Assembly (NCBI GenBank): GCA_019694835.1
Contig: JAIBBE010000238.1
Span: 1 to 6,414 of the forward strand
Direction: 5' to 3'
DNA length: 6,414 bases
Source of the DNA: Fimbriimonadaceae bacterium
GTDB taxonomy: Bacteria > Armatimonadota > Fimbriimonadia > Fimbriimonadales > Fimbriimonadaceae
Notes under the pieces: model-generated
Seen by the model: only the letters and a program-made list of their open reading frames with translations
What the model was told of the DNA's origin: nothing
Databases searched by the model: none
Part shown: in pieces, positions 1 through 5,195 of the stretch
Layout: every line of letters begins with the position of its first letter
How positions within the stretch are numbered: position 1 is the stretch's first letter
Made by a program: the position numbers and the translations under genes

Positions 1-452
1 CGATACTGAATAAGATCTTCAGTGGTCTGGATGCTCTCGTGCAGCATCTCCATGGTGACCATCGCGCATTCAAGTGCGTCGCAATAATCCTCAAGGTGTT
101 CGGGTCGCAGCGGAGGCTTTAAGATCACGTCGGAATCGTGAAGGCCCGGCTTTGGTCCGATCATCTCCAGACAAGCAAGACTGATATGGGGGGAGAAGAA
201 GTCAGCGGGCTCAGTCGCCTGAACAGCCAGAAGCTCTAAACTAGCCACTTCGTGCTGAACTACTACGTCGCTCGGTTCTTTGGGATTATTAGTACGTTCG
301 AACCCAACATCCCAGATCTGTATGATCTCTGATCCAACATGACGATACCATTGTCGATATGGATTGGCGGTATAGCCGCCATCCTTGACAAACCGGCGAA
401 GAAAGGCCGACACGACAGCGGACGTCTGACGATCATTAACTGGATTGCTCAT
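1..452 (-). CDS. Hypothetical protein, N-terminal 150 residues (runs off left edge)
   Basis: The minus strand is open from an ATG at 452 to the window edge, giving 150 codons without a stop. The protein starts MSNPVNDRQTSAVVSAFLRR and contains the stretches YRQWYRHVGSEIIQIWDVGF and LEDYCDALECAMVTMEMLHE. It is acidic, has no signal peptide or membrane segment, and looks cytoplasmic. The order of elements (a short helix, an aromatic strand, then IIQIWDVGFER) faintly recalls DUF4304-type proteins, in which a similar strand follows an N-terminal helix. This is a weak resemblance, not an assignment. No good Shine-Dalgarno lies at the usual distance; an AGGA sits about 17 bases upstream. GC is near 51%, lower than in the operon to its right, so it may have a different history. 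I do not recognise the family. Confidence 0.7.
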   Translation of the reverse strand, partial: MSNPVNDRQTSAVVSAFLRRFVKDGGYTANPYRQWYRHVGSEIIQIWDVGFERTNNPKEPSDVVVQHEVASLELLAVQATEPADFFSPHISLACLEMIGPKPGLHDSDVILKPPLRPEHLEDYCDALECAMVTMEMLHESIQTTEDLIQY

Positions 453-490
453 CGCATTCGGATGGGGTTATTCCTAAGACTTCCATTCTG

Positions 491-504
491 AGACGGTAGC
501 GTCT
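491..504. repeat. Small inverted repeat AGACG-GTAG-CGTCT
   Basis: A 5-bp stem with a 4-base loop lies in the 207-bp gap between the left-edge gene and the cupin gene. It is followed by TCTTCTTGG rather than a T run, so it is not a convincing terminator. The rest of the gap up to the GC-rich hairpin shows no gene that I can support. Confidence 0.25.
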
Positions 505-600
505 TCTTGGGCCTTCTAACCTCGGCAGCAGGCCACGAAAGCCTCAACCCCAGAAAGACAAGGGGGAAAATGGGTAGAGAAATCTGGAAGGCAACCGGAG

Positions 601-646
601 CCCCTCACCCCCGACCCCTCTCCCCGCCATTCATCGGGGAGAGGGG
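601..646. repeat. GC-rich REP-like hairpin repeat
   Basis: A perfect 12-bp inverted repeat, CCCCTCTCCCCG (615-626) and CGGGGAGAGGGG (635-646), encloses the 8-base loop CCATTCAT. It is preceded by the C-rich lead CCCCTCACCCCCGA. Intergenic elements of this general form (CCCTCACCCC followed by CCCTCTCCC and its inverted copy) are dispersed in many GC-rich bacterial genomes, so I call this a REP-like repeat. It lies 14 bp past the stop codon of the cupin gene and could stabilise or end that transcript. There is no U run on either side, so it is not a standard intrinsic terminator. Only one copy is in the window. Confidence 0.75.
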
Positions 647-659
647 GGCCGTATTTGAC

Positions 660-1088
660 TTACGGGGCCATTTGGACGTCCCACGGACCGGCGGCTTCGA
701 TGTAGAAGACAGCCGGCTGATCGCCTTCGACCTTTGCGACGTGCGGCATCTTGCCGGTGAGCGAGAAGTAGGAGCCGGGGCCAAGTTTGTAGTCCTTGCC
801 CTCGACGGTCAGGGTAATCGTGCCCGAGATGACCGTGACATGATGGTCTGCCGAATGGTGGTGCGAGGGGGTCACGAGGCCGACGGGGTACTTCAGGAAG
901 AACCGGCTCGGGCCCTTCGCCATGTCCCCTTGGACCGCCGCGGCTTCCACGCCGGGGATGCCCGCGCTCTTCCATTTCAACTCGGACTTGGGAATCACCA
1001 CGGCCTTGCCTCCTCCGAAGGCGTACAGCACTGCTGCGATGGCGACGGTCGTGCCGCAGAATACGGCTCTGAAACGACTCATGTGCAT
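660..1088 (-). CDS. Exported single-domain cupin protein
   Basis: This 142-residue protein has an N-terminal signal-like segment (basic RFR, then hydrophobic residues about 9-24) followed by one small cupin barrel. Cupin motif 1 is seen as PSHHHSADHHVTVISG, with histidines 76-78, 82 and 83. Motif 2 is GPGSYFSLTGKMPH, with His116. These residues would bind one metal ion. The usual glutamate of motif 1 is replaced by His82 or His83. The segment HHVTVISGTITL followed by a C-terminal GPWDVQ resembles exported cupins annotated only as cupin domain-containing. The ATG at 1088 is chosen over one at 1136 because AAGGAGGA precedes it at ideal distance and the signal segment then begins properly. It is the last gene of a leftward operon after the SRPBCC and ArsR genes, 77 bp behind the latter. 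The substrate is unknown. Confidence 0.85.
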   Translation of the reverse strand: MHMSRFRAVFCGTTVAIAAVLYAFGGGKAVVIPKSELKWKSAGIPGVEAAAVQGDMAKGPSRFFLKYPVGLVTPSHHHSADHHVTVISGTITLTVEGKDYKLGPGSYFSLTGKMPHVAKVEGDQPAVFYIEAAGPWDVQMAP

Positions 1089-1093
1089 CTTAG

Positions 1094-1101
1094 TCCTCCT
1101 T
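1094..1101 (-). promoter_or_regulatory. Strong Shine-Dalgarno of the cupin gene
   Basis: On the minus strand AAGGAGGA is followed by a short spacer and ATG at 1088. The match to the 16S rRNA tail is strong and fixes the start at 1088. A second in-frame ATG at 1082 is too far away to be preferred. Confidence 0.8.
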
Positions 1102-1165
1102 GCGACGGGCCAGACATGCTCCCAGGGAGGATGCATGCCACGCTTCGCGCACAGGTTGCCCGAAT

Positions 1166-1516
1166 TTACCCGACACCGCCGGAAGATTCGTCAGTTTTTT
1201 GGCTGGTTGGATGCGATGCGTAGCCCGCTTCAAGCCGCGAAAGCCGCTCGTCCCAAGCGTGTCCCAGCTCCTCCATCCATCGCCTGACCTGGTCCAAGGT
1301 CTCGGGGTCGAGTTCGCGCATCGCGACGCGACCGGAGCGGCGGGTCCGTACGAGGCCGCTGGACTCGAGGACGCTCAGGTGCCTTTCCGCTGCCTGACGA
1401 CTGATACCAAGCTCGCTAGTGAGCGCCCCTGTCGTGAGGGGTCCCTCACGACTGAGACGGCGGACCATCTCCAGGCGAGAGGGGTCGGCGAGAGCGGCGA
1501 AGACGGCGACCGTCAT
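1166..1516 (-). CDS. ArsR-family winged-helix transcriptional regulator
   Basis: A 116-residue DNA-binding repressor of the ArsR/SmtB fold. The family opening ALADPSRLEMVRRL spans residues 8-21. The helix-turn-helix is at about 28-56 (LTSELGISRQAAERHLSVLE), followed by the wing RTRRSGRVAMREL at 57-69. It has no cysteine and no obvious metal site, so it is unlikely to be an arsenic or zinc sensor. ArsR proteins of this kind are commonly encoded next to an SRPBCC/AHSA1 protein, as here, and are thought to respond to a non-metal signal. The start codon is preceded by TAGGAG and GAGG. The gene lies 52 bp downstream of the SRPBCC gene and probably shares its transcript. It likely represses its own operon through the inverted repeat at 2014-2037. 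The low-complexity tail after residue 101 is polar. Confidence 0.9.
   Translation of the reverse strand: MTVAVFAALADPSRLEMVRRLSREGPLTTGALTSELGISRQAAERHLSVLESSGLVRTRRSGRVAMRELDPETLDQVRRWMEELGHAWDERLSRLEAGYASHPTSQKTDESSGGVG
1431..1452. repeat. 22-bp near-perfect palindrome inside the arsR-type gene
   Basis: GTCGTGAGGG and CCCTCACGAC form perfect 10-bp arms around a central GT. The palindrome lies in the regulator's coding sequence, over codons for the segment REGPLTTG just before the helix-turn-helix. It may be a coincidence of GC-rich coding, an mRNA hairpin, or a second protein-binding site. Confidence 0.6.
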
Positions 1517-1568
1517 CGACCTCTACTCCTACGCCTCCACCCGTGGGAGGATGGAGCTATAGGGCAGC

Positions 1569-2024
1569 TCATTCGGAACGCGAACCCGCGTACGTAGGCA
1601 GGAGCTTCGCCAACTCCTCGTCCCAGCCGCCAGTGTTCTGGCCGAGGGCCCAATCACGGCGAGACTGGGCGATGCGCGAGAAGCCGCTCTCAATCATGGT
1701 CACCTGGGTTCCATCCGGAGACGGAGCGAGGGTGAACCGGACGGTGGTGAGCTCGCTCTCGGGGAAGGCGTCGAGTTCGTGGGCGTCGCCGGGATGCCAC
1801 TGGAAGGCCAGCGCGCGACCCACTTCCCATTCGACGATCTTGGCTTGGCTGCGATGCTCGCCCCAGATCAGGTGGAACGTGCCGTCAGGACTGTAGTCGC
1901 CCTCGATGCGCTGCGGGAACCAGCTTGCGAGAGCGTCAGCCGAGCCGAACGAGCGGTTCCAAACGGTCAGCGGATCAGCCGGCAGGACCAGCGTGCGTTC
2001 AATGGAGTCTTGGATATGCAACAT
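1569..2024 (-). CDS. SRPBCC / AHSA1-type START-like protein
   Basis: This 151-residue protein has the helix-grip fold of the SRPBCC superfamily, AHSA1 branch. It opens with the first strand IERTLVLPADPLTVW (residues 8-22), then has ALASWFP (31-37), GDYSPDGTFHLIWGEH (42-57) and WEVGRALAFQWHPG (66-79). The family-typical C-terminal helix NTGGWDEELAKLLPTY is at 130-145. Such proteins enclose a hydrophobic cavity; no ligand can be deduced. The ATG at 2024 is preferred over an in-frame TTG at 2063, because that TTG is part of a TTGACA promoter box and the fold begins right after the ATG. No Shine-Dalgarno is visible, so the mRNA may be nearly leaderless. It is first in the operon with the ArsR regulator and the cupin. 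Confidence 0.88.
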   Translation of the reverse strand: MLHIQDSIERTLVLPADPLTVWNRSFGSADALASWFPQRIEGDYSPDGTFHLIWGEHRSQAKIVEWEVGRALAFQWHPGDAHELDAFPESELTTVRFTLAPSPDGTQVTMIESGFSRIAQSRRDWALGQNTGGWDEELAKLLPTYAGSRSE

Positions 2025-2037
2025 AGCGATTGCATAT
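2014..2037. promoter_or_regulatory. Candidate ArsR operator
   Basis: ATATGCAA (2014-2021) and TTGCATAT (2030-2037) form a perfect 8-bp inverted repeat around an 8-base spacer that holds the SRPBCC start codon (CAT, 2022-2024). It overlaps the predicted -10 box. An AT-rich dyad in this place is what dimeric ArsR-type repressors usually bind, and such a regulator is encoded two genes into the operon. The link is inferred from position and symmetry. Confidence 0.6.
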
Positions 2038-2063
2038 TGACCGATCAGCGCAAAAGATGTCAA
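2034..2063 (-). promoter_or_regulatory. Sigma-70-type promoter of the SRPBCC-ArsR-cupin operon
   Basis: On the minus strand a consensus -35 box TTGACA (2063-2058) is followed after 18 bases by CAATAT (2039-2034); a 17-base spacing gives TCAATA. Transcription would begin around 2027, only a few bases before the ATG at 2024, which agrees with the absence of a Shine-Dalgarno site. Confidence 0.55.
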
Positions 2064-2100
2064 GTCGCGGGTTCACCCCATTGGGCAGCCATAATGTCCC

Positions 2101-2769
2101 ATGCTCATCCCCGCCATTGTCTTCGCCGACTACGAACTCCAGAAGATCGAGGGGTGGCCGGTGCAGGTGGAGACTAAGCTCATCGCGGACCATCGCAGCA
2201 CCTGGGAGGCCGTGCGCCGAGAACTTGGCAACCAGCTTTATCGCATCACCCGCGTCGTCCCCGATGGGCCGCTGAGCAAGCTTCGCCAGGTCACCATCTG
2301 GGTGCACTGGGACGATCCGGGCGCTCCTTGCATGGCCTACCATCCGGCGGCGGCATGGCTGCGCGAGCACAAGGTCAACCCGGCGATGGAGAAGGGTGTC
2401 GAGCTCGCCAACGCCAAGAACTTCCTGTCATGGACCTACGAACAACCGTGGATGGTCATGCATGAACTCGCCCATGCCTACCATCATCAGTTCCTCGATA
2501 AGGGCTTCGAGAATGCAGACGTTGCGACGGCGTGGAAGCGCATAACCGAATCGAAGAAGTACGAGTCGGTGCTGCACTATGACGGAAAGAACGCCAAGCA
2601 TTATGCGCTCAACAATCCGATGGAGTACTTTGCCGAGACGACTGAGTCTTACTTTGGAAGAAACGACTTCTTTCCGTTTGTCAACGCTGAACTGAAGACC
2701 TTCGATTCGGAAAGCGAAGAGCTGATGCGGCGGATTTGGGGGCCCGTTCAGAAGCGTCTCATGCCATAA
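2101..2769 (+). CDS. HExxH zinc metallopeptidase, anthrax lethal factor-like zincin
   Basis: A 222-residue predicted zinc peptidase. The zinc site is MHELAHAYHH (HELAH at 121-125), and the second conserved block is ALNNPMEYFAETTESYFGRN (169-188). An EYFAE-type motif supplies the third, glutamate ligand in gluzincins of the lethal-factor type. DYELQKIEGWPVQV at 10-23 and LYRITRVVP at 46-54 are further conserved-looking blocks. Related bacterial proteins are usually exported. Here only MLIPAIVFA precedes the mature-like region and an in-frame TAA lies at 2092, so the signal peptide is very short or lost. CATAAT ends 5 bases before the ATG and no Shine-Dalgarno is visible, which could mean a leaderless mRNA. 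The gene is divergent from the SRPBCC operon. Its last 11 bp overlap the end of the convergent gene. Substrate unknown. Confidence 0.82.
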   Translation: MLIPAIVFADYELQKIEGWPVQVETKLIADHRSTWEAVRRELGNQLYRITRVVPDGPLSKLRQVTIWVHWDDPGAPCMAYHPAAAWLREHKVNPAMEKGVELANAKNFLSWTYEQPWMVMHELAHAYHHQFLDKGFENADVATAWKRITESKKYESVLHYDGKNAKHYALNNPMEYFAETTESYFGRNDFFPFVNAELKTFDSESEELMRRIWGPVQKRLMP

Positions 2770-3445
2770 CCCGAACCACGCCGAGCGGGACGAGGGGGGA
2801 TTCTTCGCCGGTGTGGCGCTGGACGAAGCGATAGGCGGCGGCGTACCAACCGGGCGAAAGGGAGAGGGTGTAACGGAGTGAGCCGGGCGCGTAGGTGACG
2901 AACGCCTTCGACCGATAAGCCGCCGCTTTAGGGCGCATCGCGCCGTGGCGCAGGGGCTGGACGAGAAGCTCGGTGAGGACGGTTGGCTGGTTCGGGGCGG
3001 AGGCGTCGAAATCCAGGGCTGAGGGGGCGGGTTGGACCGAGATTGAGATCGCGTCGCCGAAGAAGGGCGCGTCGGGCGGATCGAGGGGGATGGTGGCGTT
3101 GGGCACGGCTTGAAGCAGCTTGCACGCCAAACCGCAGAAGACGTTCTGGGCTCGCCGCGCGCGGACCGCACCCGTCCCTGGCTCGCGCACGCCGATGCGC
3201 AGCGCGTAGTCCCGCCACCGCTCGGCCTGTTCGGGTTCAAGCTCGTTCCACGCGATCCCGGCGCGCATCAGTCGCAAACGCGCCGCCATCTGGAGTTCGG
3301 TCTGGGGGTCGCGGGGGATGACGTGCTCGCGCACCACCACCCCTCCCGCGCTGCGAACGAAGACCGTGTTTCCGGCCCGACCATGCAGGTTATCGGCAAA
3401 GGCCCCGAGCTTAAGTGTCGCCATAAAGGAGATGATCGGCACCAT
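2759..3445 (-). CDS. Phage-associated type protein with GxxGxxVF / PQTxxQ motifs
   Basis: The reading frame gives 228 residues from the ATG at 3445, or 221 from the ATG at 3424, where the conserved part begins with MATLKLGAFADNLHG. The N-terminal block reads GRAGNTVFVRSAGG, then REHVIPRDPQTELQMAARLR and WNELEPEQAERWRDYA. This arrangement (Gly-rich start, Pro-Gln-Thr then Gln, and a Trp-rich LTxxQxxxW-like segment) is typical of small proteins found in phage and prophage structural regions, whose exact role is unclear. The C-terminal half is variable and contains SLRYTLSLSPGWYAAAYRFV, perhaps a beta domain. A GGGGG tract precedes the 3445 ATG and TATAGA (3460-3455) could be its -10 box. GC is about 65%. 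No other phage gene is visible, so it may be a remnant or an independent gene. It is convergent with the metallopeptidase. Confidence 0.72.
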   Translation of the reverse strand: MVPIISFMATLKLGAFADNLHGRAGNTVFVRSAGGVVVREHVIPRDPQTELQMAARLRLMRAGIAWNELEPEQAERWRDYALRIGVREPGTGAVRARRAQNVFCGLACKLLQAVPNATIPLDPPDAPFFGDAISISVQPAPSALDFDASAPNQPTVLTELLVQPLRHGAMRPKAAAYRSKAFVTYAPGSLRYTLSLSPGWYAAAYRFVQRHTGEESPLVPLGVVRVMA

Positions 3446-3490
3446 CGCCCCCGATCTATAGCCCGCCCCGCCGTCAGCCCCCGGCAGAAC

Positions 3491-3553
3491 ATGGGTCGTC
3501 ACCTATGTCCGACCCACGCCCCACCCATGTCCGACCGATGGTTGACCGATGGT
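3491..3553. repeat. Cluster of short direct and inverted repeats upstream of the Rhs gene
   Basis: ATGTCCGACC occurs at 3505-3514 and 3527-3536 (22-bp period). GACCGATGGT occurs at 3533-3542 and 3544-3553 (11-bp period). ATGGGT (3491-3496) is mirrored by ACCCAT (3523-3528), and GGGTCG (3493-3498) by CGACCC (3510-3515). The spacing of 11 and 22 bp places the copies on one face of the helix. This could be a protein-binding region or the scar of a recombination event. It lies between the divergent phage-type and Rhs genes. Confidence 0.45.
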
Positions 3554-3604
3554 CGAAGCGTGCAGCGAGAGTGGAGGCGAGAGGCCCAATCGTCGCAGGA
3601 TCTA

Positions 3605-3634
3605 TTGCTATTGAGGACAAAAGGCCTGTATAGT
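3605..3634 (+). promoter_or_regulatory. Promoter of the orphan Rhs gene
   Basis: TTGCTA (3605-3610) and TATAGT (3629-3634) are separated by 18 bases. Transcription would start near 3641, followed by GGAG at 3645-3648 and the ATG at 3656. The combination suggests that the short Rhs gene is expressed in its own right and is not merely the torn end of a larger gene. Confidence 0.45.
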
Positions 3635-3655
3635 GGAAGGGTACGGAGCCGACTG

Positions 3656-4540
3656 ATGCCCATGAAAGCTCGCTATACGGTCGTTGAAGGTGAGGTCATT
3701 GCCCAGAAACGAAATGGAGTGCGTCACCTGCTAGTTTCCGATGCCCAAGGTTCCACGGTCGCCCTGATGGGGAGTTCGAGCACCATCACCGATACATTCG
3801 AGTATTGGCCCTACGGCGAGGTGAGGACGCGTACCGGCAGTACGACGATGCCATTCCAGTACATTGGTGCGTTGGGTTACTATCGCGACTCGTCGGGGCG
3901 GACGTATGTCAGGGCGCGGACGCTACGGACGGACTTAGGGCGATGGATGACCGCAGATCCGTTATGGCCTCGTCAACGGACCTTTGTGTATTGTGCTGCA
4001 TCTCCGATAACTAAGACAGATCGCTCGGGCAGAAGGGTTGAGTACTTCGACTGCAGTGACGAGGATATTGATCGCCTTGAATGGGCGATTTCAGATATCA
4101 GGCGCTTGTGGAATACCTGGAAACTCCATGCCTTTATGACGTGCCTCAACCCAAAACCTTGTAGTCTCGACTACCCATATCCTCACTCATCCCCATATGA
4201 CAACCAAACAATGGCTGGCTGTATGGAAATGTACTTGGCCAACTTCTTCGATGCGTCTCCGCAAACGAATATTCACTTTCGCTGTTGTTCTTGGGGCGAT
4301 TGGTGCCATATACTTGGCGACTGTCGCGGAAGTCAGTGCTCTCGTGGCCACAACTACGGTGGCAATCTCGTCGTAATCTACGTATGCCCGGACTTCTGGG
4401 ATAAGTGCGGGGCATGGGCGTGTGCGGTGCTGCATGAGATGTTGCATGGATGCGGACAGATTGGCCACGTGGAAGGCGCTGCCACCGCCTGCCTTGAAAA
4501 CATAGCGGGTTGTCAGGGACAGACGGGCATCAATGGATAA
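3656..4540 (+). CDS. Orphan Rhs core protein with a Cys-rich HExxH C-terminal domain (candidate toxin tip)
   Basis: A 294-residue protein in two parts. Residues about 21-125 are the terminal Rhs repeat-associated core, with FEYWPYGEVRTRTG, FQYIGALGYYRDSSGRTYVRAR, LGRWMTADPLW and SPITKTDRSG; the usual closing DPxG reads DRSG. Residues about 128-294 form a distinct domain with 15 cysteines and the zincin motif HEMLH (260-264), part of HEMLHGCGQIGH. His271 or Glu273 could be the third zinc ligand. In Rhs proteins this position carries the variable, often toxic, tip. YD repeats and any secretion domain are missing. The ATG at 3656 has GGAG at good distance and a promoter; the upstream open frame shows no Rhs similarity. 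GC falls from about 60% in the core to 52% in the tip. The stop overlaps the next gene by 8 bp. Peptidase activity is inferred from the motif only. Confidence 0.85.
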   Translation: MPMKARYTVVEGEVIAQKRNGVRHLLVSDAQGSTVALMGSSSTITDTFEYWPYGEVRTRTGSTTMPFQYIGALGYYRDSSGRTYVRARTLRTDLGRWMTADPLWPRQRTFVYCAASPITKTDRSGRRVEYFDCSDEDIDRLEWAISDIRRLWNTWKLHAFMTCLNPKPCSLDYPYPHSSPYDNQTMAGCMEMYLANFFDASPQTNIHFRCCSWGDWCHILGDCRGSQCSRGHNYGGNLVVIYVCPDFWDKCGAWACAVLHEMLHGCGQIGHVEGAATACLENIAGCQGQTGING

Positions 4541-5066
4541 ACGTGACAGATCTATAAAGCGACAAGCTATTGCAAAGGAAGTCCTCCTTTGGTCGGCTTG
4601 GGTCTGGCTTGTACTAAATGCTTACATCTTTGGCCCGGATTCGGGTTCCGTTGAAAGAACAAGTGTTTTTGCCTTCTATCTGGTGAAGACTCACTCACCT
4701 GAAGAAGCACGTGGTGTTGCAGATGATCTTAGCCTGTCGCGAGATTTTAGGTGGTCACACTCTGCTATTGAGATTGCCTCTGTCGCTATTCCTTTCCTGC
4801 TGGCTACAGTCTACGCTTCTTGGTTTCTAAATTCAGTGCGACGCGAGATTCAGCCATCCTGGATATCTGCGGTTCTCTCCTTCCTATTCGCGATTGCACT
4901 GGCCTACGCGCTTGAAGGGCTCGCAATTGTCGTGCCTAAGTCCAGTCTTCGTGAGGCAGCCATGCGCACTTTCCTCGCCTTGATTGTGCTTTTCGTGGCA
5001 CTCATACTCTTTCGTTGCATATGGCGGGTAACACGTACTACCGACGGTGGAGCCGTGCCACGGTGA
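4533..5066 (+). CDS. Four-helix membrane protein, candidate immunity partner of the Rhs tip
   Basis: A 177-residue protein with a basic N-terminus (MDKRDRSIKRQAIAKE) and four predicted membrane helices at about 17-34, 79-98, 110-134 and 146-164. The loop between helices 1 and 2 (about 35-78) is the largest soluble part. With a basic N-terminus inside the cell, that loop would face the outside or periplasm. The start codon lies within the end of the Rhs gene (ATGGATAA), so the two are probably translationally coupled. A small gene directly behind an Rhs tip is usually the immunity gene, and a membrane protein would suit a toxin acting in the envelope. I recognise no family, so this role rests on position alone. 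GC is about 47%, the lowest in the window, in keeping with recent acquisition. Confidence 0.8.
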   Translation: MDKRDRSIKRQAIAKEVLLWSAWVWLVLNAYIFGPDSGSVERTSVFAFYLVKTHSPEEARGVADDLSLSRDFRWSHSAIEIASVAIPFLLATVYASWFLNSVRREIQPSWISAVLSFLFAIALAYALEGLAIVVPKSSLREAAMRTFLALIVLFVALILFRCIWRVTRTTDGGAVPR

Positions 5067-5195
5067 AGGACGCGCCAGAACTCGTAACCTCGAGGCAACG
5101 ATACCTTGCCGTGCCCAAGCACCGTAGCGAATCCGTTGGGGAGCCCATCGGGAAGCTGCGTAACCATTATCGGCAGGGAACCGAGCCGACGACCT
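5067..5195. other. Intergenic region between convergent genes
   Basis: These 129 bp separate the ends of the membrane protein gene and the rmlD-type gene. There is a short palindrome CCTCGAGG (5088-5095) but no strong hairpin with a T run for either strand. Open frames crossing the region on both strands resemble no protein I know. I see no supportable gene or RNA here. Confidence 0.5.

Noticed and set aside
615..646. Intrinsic terminator of the cupin operon
   Set aside because: The stem is strong but no U run follows on the minus strand, so it is listed as a repeat.
507..1223. Rightward open frame of 238 codons across the GC-rich repeat and the cupin gene
   Set aside because: It is antisense to the cupin, whose fold motifs and Shine-Dalgarno are clear, and the translation is Arg-, Gly- and Asp-rich noise.
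1166..1516. Arsenic- or metal-sensing role for the ArsR-type protein
   Set aside because: There is no cysteine in the protein and no arsenic or metal resistance gene nearby.
2428..3240. Leftward 270-codon frame overlapping the peptidase and phage-type genes
   Set aside because: Its Pro/Ser/Arg-rich translation is typical of a shifted frame in GC-rich DNA, and both genes it overlaps have recognisable motifs.
3110..3655. Upstream extension of the Rhs reading frame by 182 codons
   Set aside because: It runs antisense through the well-supported phage-type gene and contains no Rhs repeats. The promoter and GGAG before 3656 give a better start.
4433..4468. Assignment of the Rhs tip to the metzincin clan
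   Set aside because: The third histidine is at HExxHxxGxxxH spacing, one residue beyond the metzincin consensus, so only a general zincin call is made.
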